Positions 60,860-64,000 of a stretch of 64,000 nucleotides of DNA are shown one piece after another. A program made the translations under genes and the position numbers. The first letter of the stretch is position 1. Each line of letters starts with the position of its first letter. Origin of the DNA: Exiguobacterium qingdaonense (GTDB lineage: Bacteria > Bacillota > Bacilli > Exiguobacteriales > Exiguobacteriaceae); assembly GCF_018617855.1 (NCBI RefSeq), contig NZ_JACSKY010000001.1, positions 186,001-250,000 on the forward strand. The letters are read 5' to 3'. The notes beneath the pieces were generated by a model. That model worked only from the letters and a program-made list of their open reading frames with translations. It ran no database searches and was not told where the DNA came from.

Positions 60860-60888
60860 GAGGAACTGAACGAAAACGTCAGTTCCTC
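60860..60888 (-). terminator. Terminator of der-gpsA
   Basis: 10-bp perfect stem GAGGAACTGA/TCAGTTCCTC, 9-base loop, T8 on the minus strand. Confidence 0.9.
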
Positions 60889-60900
60889 TGTATTCAGTCA

Positions 60901-61926
60901 TCACTCTTCAAAATGAAACACTTGTTCCATTTCATGTTTTTGTGGGCGACGCATCAATTTTTTCACTTCGTCGTGAGGGCTTTTGCCTTCGAACAATACG
61001 TTATAGAGCGCTTCTGTAATCGGCATCTCGACACCCGCCTCTTTCGCGAGTGAATGAGCCGCCTCACAGGCCCGGACACCTTCGACGACCATTCCCATGT
61101 TTCCAAGAACGTCTTCAAGTTTCTCCCCGCGTCCGATCGCATTGCCTGCTCTCCAGTTTCGGCTATGTTGTGACGTCGCCGTCACAATCAAATCTCCGAT
61201 TCCAGTCAATCCTGAGAATGAGGCCGGATTCGCACCGAGCTTCACACCAAGCCTTGCAATCTCGACGATCCCACGGGTCATGAGAGCCGCTTTCGCATTG
61301 TCCCCATATCCAAGTCCGTCCGTCATACCGGCAGCAAGGGCGATGATATTTTTGAGCGCACCGCCGTACTCGGCGCCGACGACATCGGAATTCAAATAGA
61401 CACGGAACTGATCGTTCGTGAGCAACTCTTGTACTTCGTCAGCGACGTCAAGATTCTCACAAGCGATCGTAATCGTCGTCGGTTTTCTGACGGCCACTTC
61501 TTCTGCGTGGGTAGGACCCGTCAAGACGCCGACCGCAAGGCGTTTCGATGAATCGATTTCATCTGTGACGATCTCCGAGAGGCGTTTATGGGTCTTCGGT
61601 TCAATCCCTTTCGCCGCATGGATGATCGTGACCGGTTCCGTCAACATCGTGTTCAACTGTTTTGCCACCGGTCGAATCGCTGAACTCGGGACGACGAGAA
61701 ACACGATGTTTCGACCATCAAGCGCTTCTTTCAAGTCTGTCGTCGCACGAATCGACTCCGGTAAAGGTGCGTCTTTTAAATAAAACGAATTGGTGTGAGA
61801 TGTATTGATCTCATCTACATGTTCCTGTTCACGTCCATAGAGCAAGACATCATGACCGTTATCCGCTAAGACGAGCGAGATGGCCGTTCCCCAACTCCCT
61901 GCTCCAATGACAGCTACGTTTGCCAT
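60901..61926 (-). CDS. gpsA: Glycerol-3-phosphate dehydrogenase [NAD(P)+]
   Basis: Makes sn-glycerol-3-phosphate from DHAP for phospholipids. The 341-residue protein starts with VAVIGAGSWGTAISLVLA (dinucleotide fold), has AAKGIEPKTHKRLSEI, GPTHAEEVAVRKPT, GAEYGGALKNIIALAAGMTDGLGYG with the catalytic Lys, and LTGIGDLIVTATSQHSRNW. ATG 61924-61926 with GGGGGG ahead is chosen over an in-frame GTG 9 bases upstream. It is 18 bases downstream of der. Confidence 0.97.
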   Translation of the reverse strand: MANVAVIGAGSWGTAISLVLADNGHDVLLYGREQEHVDEINTSHTNSFYLKDAPLPESIRATTDLKEALDGRNIVFLVVPSSAIRPVAKQLNTMLTEPVTIIHAAKGIEPKTHKRLSEIVTDEIDSSKRLAVGVLTGPTHAEEVAVRKPTTITIACENLDVADEVQELLTNDQFRVYLNSDVVGAEYGGALKNIIALAAGMTDGLGYGDNAKAALMTRGIVEIARLGVKLGANPASFSGLTGIGDLIVTATSQHSRNWRAGNAIGRGEKLEDVLGNMGMVVEGVRACEAAHSLAKEAGVEMPITEALYNVLFEGKSPHDEVKKLMRRPQKHEMEQVFHFEE

Positions 61927-61944
61927 AAGTGGCACCCCCCGATA

Positions 61945-63255
<1,311 letters not shown>

Positions 63256-63320
63256 AACAACACCTCACTAACTTTCTATCAAAATTTCATCATTTCATCA
63301 TTTCGAAACGCAACTTACCT

Positions 63321-63349
63321 ATCATATCACAGGCAAAATTAAGTGACCA
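63321..63349 (-). promoter_or_regulatory. Sigma-A promoter of der-gpsA
   Basis: Minus strand TGGTCA (63344-63349), 17-base spacer, TATGAT (63321-63326), predicted start about 60 bases before the der ATG. The leader contains an ATTTCATC tandem repeat on the plus strand (about 63285-63304). Confidence 0.6.
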
Positions 63350-63358
63350 TACAAAAAG

Positions 63359-63381
63359 AAGCGGGAGCATGACTCCCGCTT
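63359..63381 (-). terminator. Terminator of the S1-domain gene
   Basis: 9-bp stem AAGCGGGAG/CTCCCGCTT, 5-base loop, followed by T-run on the minus strand. Confidence 0.88.
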
Positions 63382-63392
63382 GAACGATCATC

Positions 63393-64000
63393 TTATTTAG
63401 AATCGTCCGAAGAATCATCGCCTGTCAATTCAGAGACAGAGAATCCTCCTTGGTCGCTATATTCATCGAGTAGCGCCTGGTCATCATCTTGACGAGTCGG
63501 TTCAGATGATTCGAGTGCACGCATCGACAATGAGATTTTCTTATCGTCGAGATGAACATCTAACACTTTTACTTTCACTTCTTGCCCTTCCGTCAACACT
63601 TCAGACGGCGTTGCGATGTGACGGTTCGCAATTTGTGAAATATGAAGGAGCCCTTCGACTTGTGGAGCGACTTCAACGAACGCACCGAACGTCACGAGAC
63701 GCTTGACCGTTCCTTCGATGACATCGCCAGGTTGAATGTTCCCTTCGATCGTCTCCCACGGACCTGGTTGCGTTTCTTTGATGGAAAGCTTCACTTTTTC
63801 ATTGTCTAAGTCGAGCCCGAGTACTTTCACTTTGACACGGTCGCCTTCCGTTACGACGTCGCTCGGTTTCTCGACACGGCTATGTGCCATTTCTGAGATG
63901 TGAACGAGGCCGTCCACGCCACCGATATCGACGAACGCACCGAAGTCCGTTAACCGTTGAACCGTCCCCTCGATCACTTGACCGACTTCGAGTGATTCAA
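63393..64000 (-). CDS. S1 RNA-binding domain protein, 30S ribosomal protein S1 homologue (N-terminus beyond window)
   Basis: The last 202 codons or so of an S1-repeat protein (YpfD/RpsA-like), open to the right edge. Two S1 repeats are visible: one from EGTVQRLTDFGAFVDIGGVDGLVHISEMA to VKLSIKETQ, and one from EGTVKRLVTFGAFVEVAPQVEGLLHISQIA to ISLSMRALE. A short acidic tail (DDSSDDSK) ends it. Firmicutes homologues have four repeats, so two more are likely outside. Position upstream of der matches ypfD in Bacillus. Confidence 0.93.
   Translation of the reverse strand, partial: ESLEVGQVIEGTVQRLTDFGAFVDIGGVDGLVHISEMAHSRVEKPSDVVTEGDRVKVKVLGLDLDNEKVKLSIKETQPGPWETIEGNIQPGDVIEGTVKRLVTFGAFVEVAPQVEGLLHISQIANRHIATPSEVLTEGQEVKVKVLDVHLDDKKISLSMRALESSEPTRQDDDQALLDEYSDQGGFSVSELTGDDSSDDSK

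Noticed and set aside
63281-63304. Short tandem ATTTCATC repeat in the der leader
   Set aside because: Only two to three copies of an AT-rich 8-mer; no link to a known element.

Overview
The window looks like a piece of a low-to-moderate GC Firmicutes (order Bacillales) chromosome. Gene content and order, the strong AAGGAGG-type ribosome binding sites, the bacillithiol genes and the HisZ/short-HisG pair all fit, and Exiguobacterium is the genus I consider most likely; that is recognition from memory, not a database result. Nearly everything is coded on the minus strand in tightly packed, often ATGA-overlapping operons. I saw no rRNA, tRNA, CRISPR array, prophage or insertion sequence.

Layout. 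(1) 1-7.2 kb: the histidine operon hisZ-G-D-C-B-H-A-F on the minus strand, its last gene cut by the window edge, and divergent hisK. A candidate small RNA runs back into the hisK terminator. (2) 7.2-21 kb: accessory and envelope genes: a dCMP-deaminase-like protein, an xpaC-telA pair behind an ECF-type promoter, an SNF symporter, an osmoprotectant-type ABC transporter with permease and binding protein fused, a diacylglycerol kinase homologue, a 3D-domain wall protein with WalR-like boxes, a DUF2157/GDYXXLXY membrane pair, a NUDIX CoA pyrophosphatase and a lone FAD monooxygenase. (3) 21-31 kb: gpsB, ypsA, the mrfAB (yprAB) repair pair, an unrecognised protein, ponA (PBP1A) and recU, then a solitary plus-strand DUF3800 gene. 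(4) 31-45 kb: nth-dnaD-asnS-aspB-ypmB-ypmA-dinG, panB-C-D, birA, cca, bshA, bshB1, matching the order known from Bacillus. (5) 45-50 kb: a YitT-family protein, a GreA-family factor, a YugP-like metalloprotease, a DUF1405 protein and the qcrABC menaquinol:cytochrome c reductase operon. (6) 50-64 kb: ypiF, ypiB, ypiA, aroA-B-C, cheR, ndk, hepT-menG-hepS (menaquinone), hbs, yphF, yphE, gpsA, der and an S1-domain protein cut by the right edge.

How it works together. Most genes are housekeeping: histidine, pantothenate, chorismate, bacillithiol and menaquinone synthesis, DNA replication and repair, and cell-wall growth (PBP1A, GpsB, 3D protein). Menaquinone made through HepS/HepT/MenG feeds the Qcr complex. 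Pantothenate (CoA) and biotin ligase genes lie together. hisC is inside the his operon, not in the aro cluster as in B. subtilis, and the aro cluster has no trp or tyrA genes.

The parts I find most worth checking are non-coding: a roughly 195-nt structured leader before panBCD with its own promoter and terminator-like hairpin; a promoter-plus-terminator unit of about 105 nt opposite the end of hisK; a terminator whose two arms both match the WalR box consensus upstream of the 3D-domain gene; and an ECF-type promoter before xpaC-telA. Among proteins, the unrecognised ORF beside mrfAB and the DUF3800 insertion at the recU/nth junction stand out. Promoters, operators and structures were found by eye and are hypotheses.
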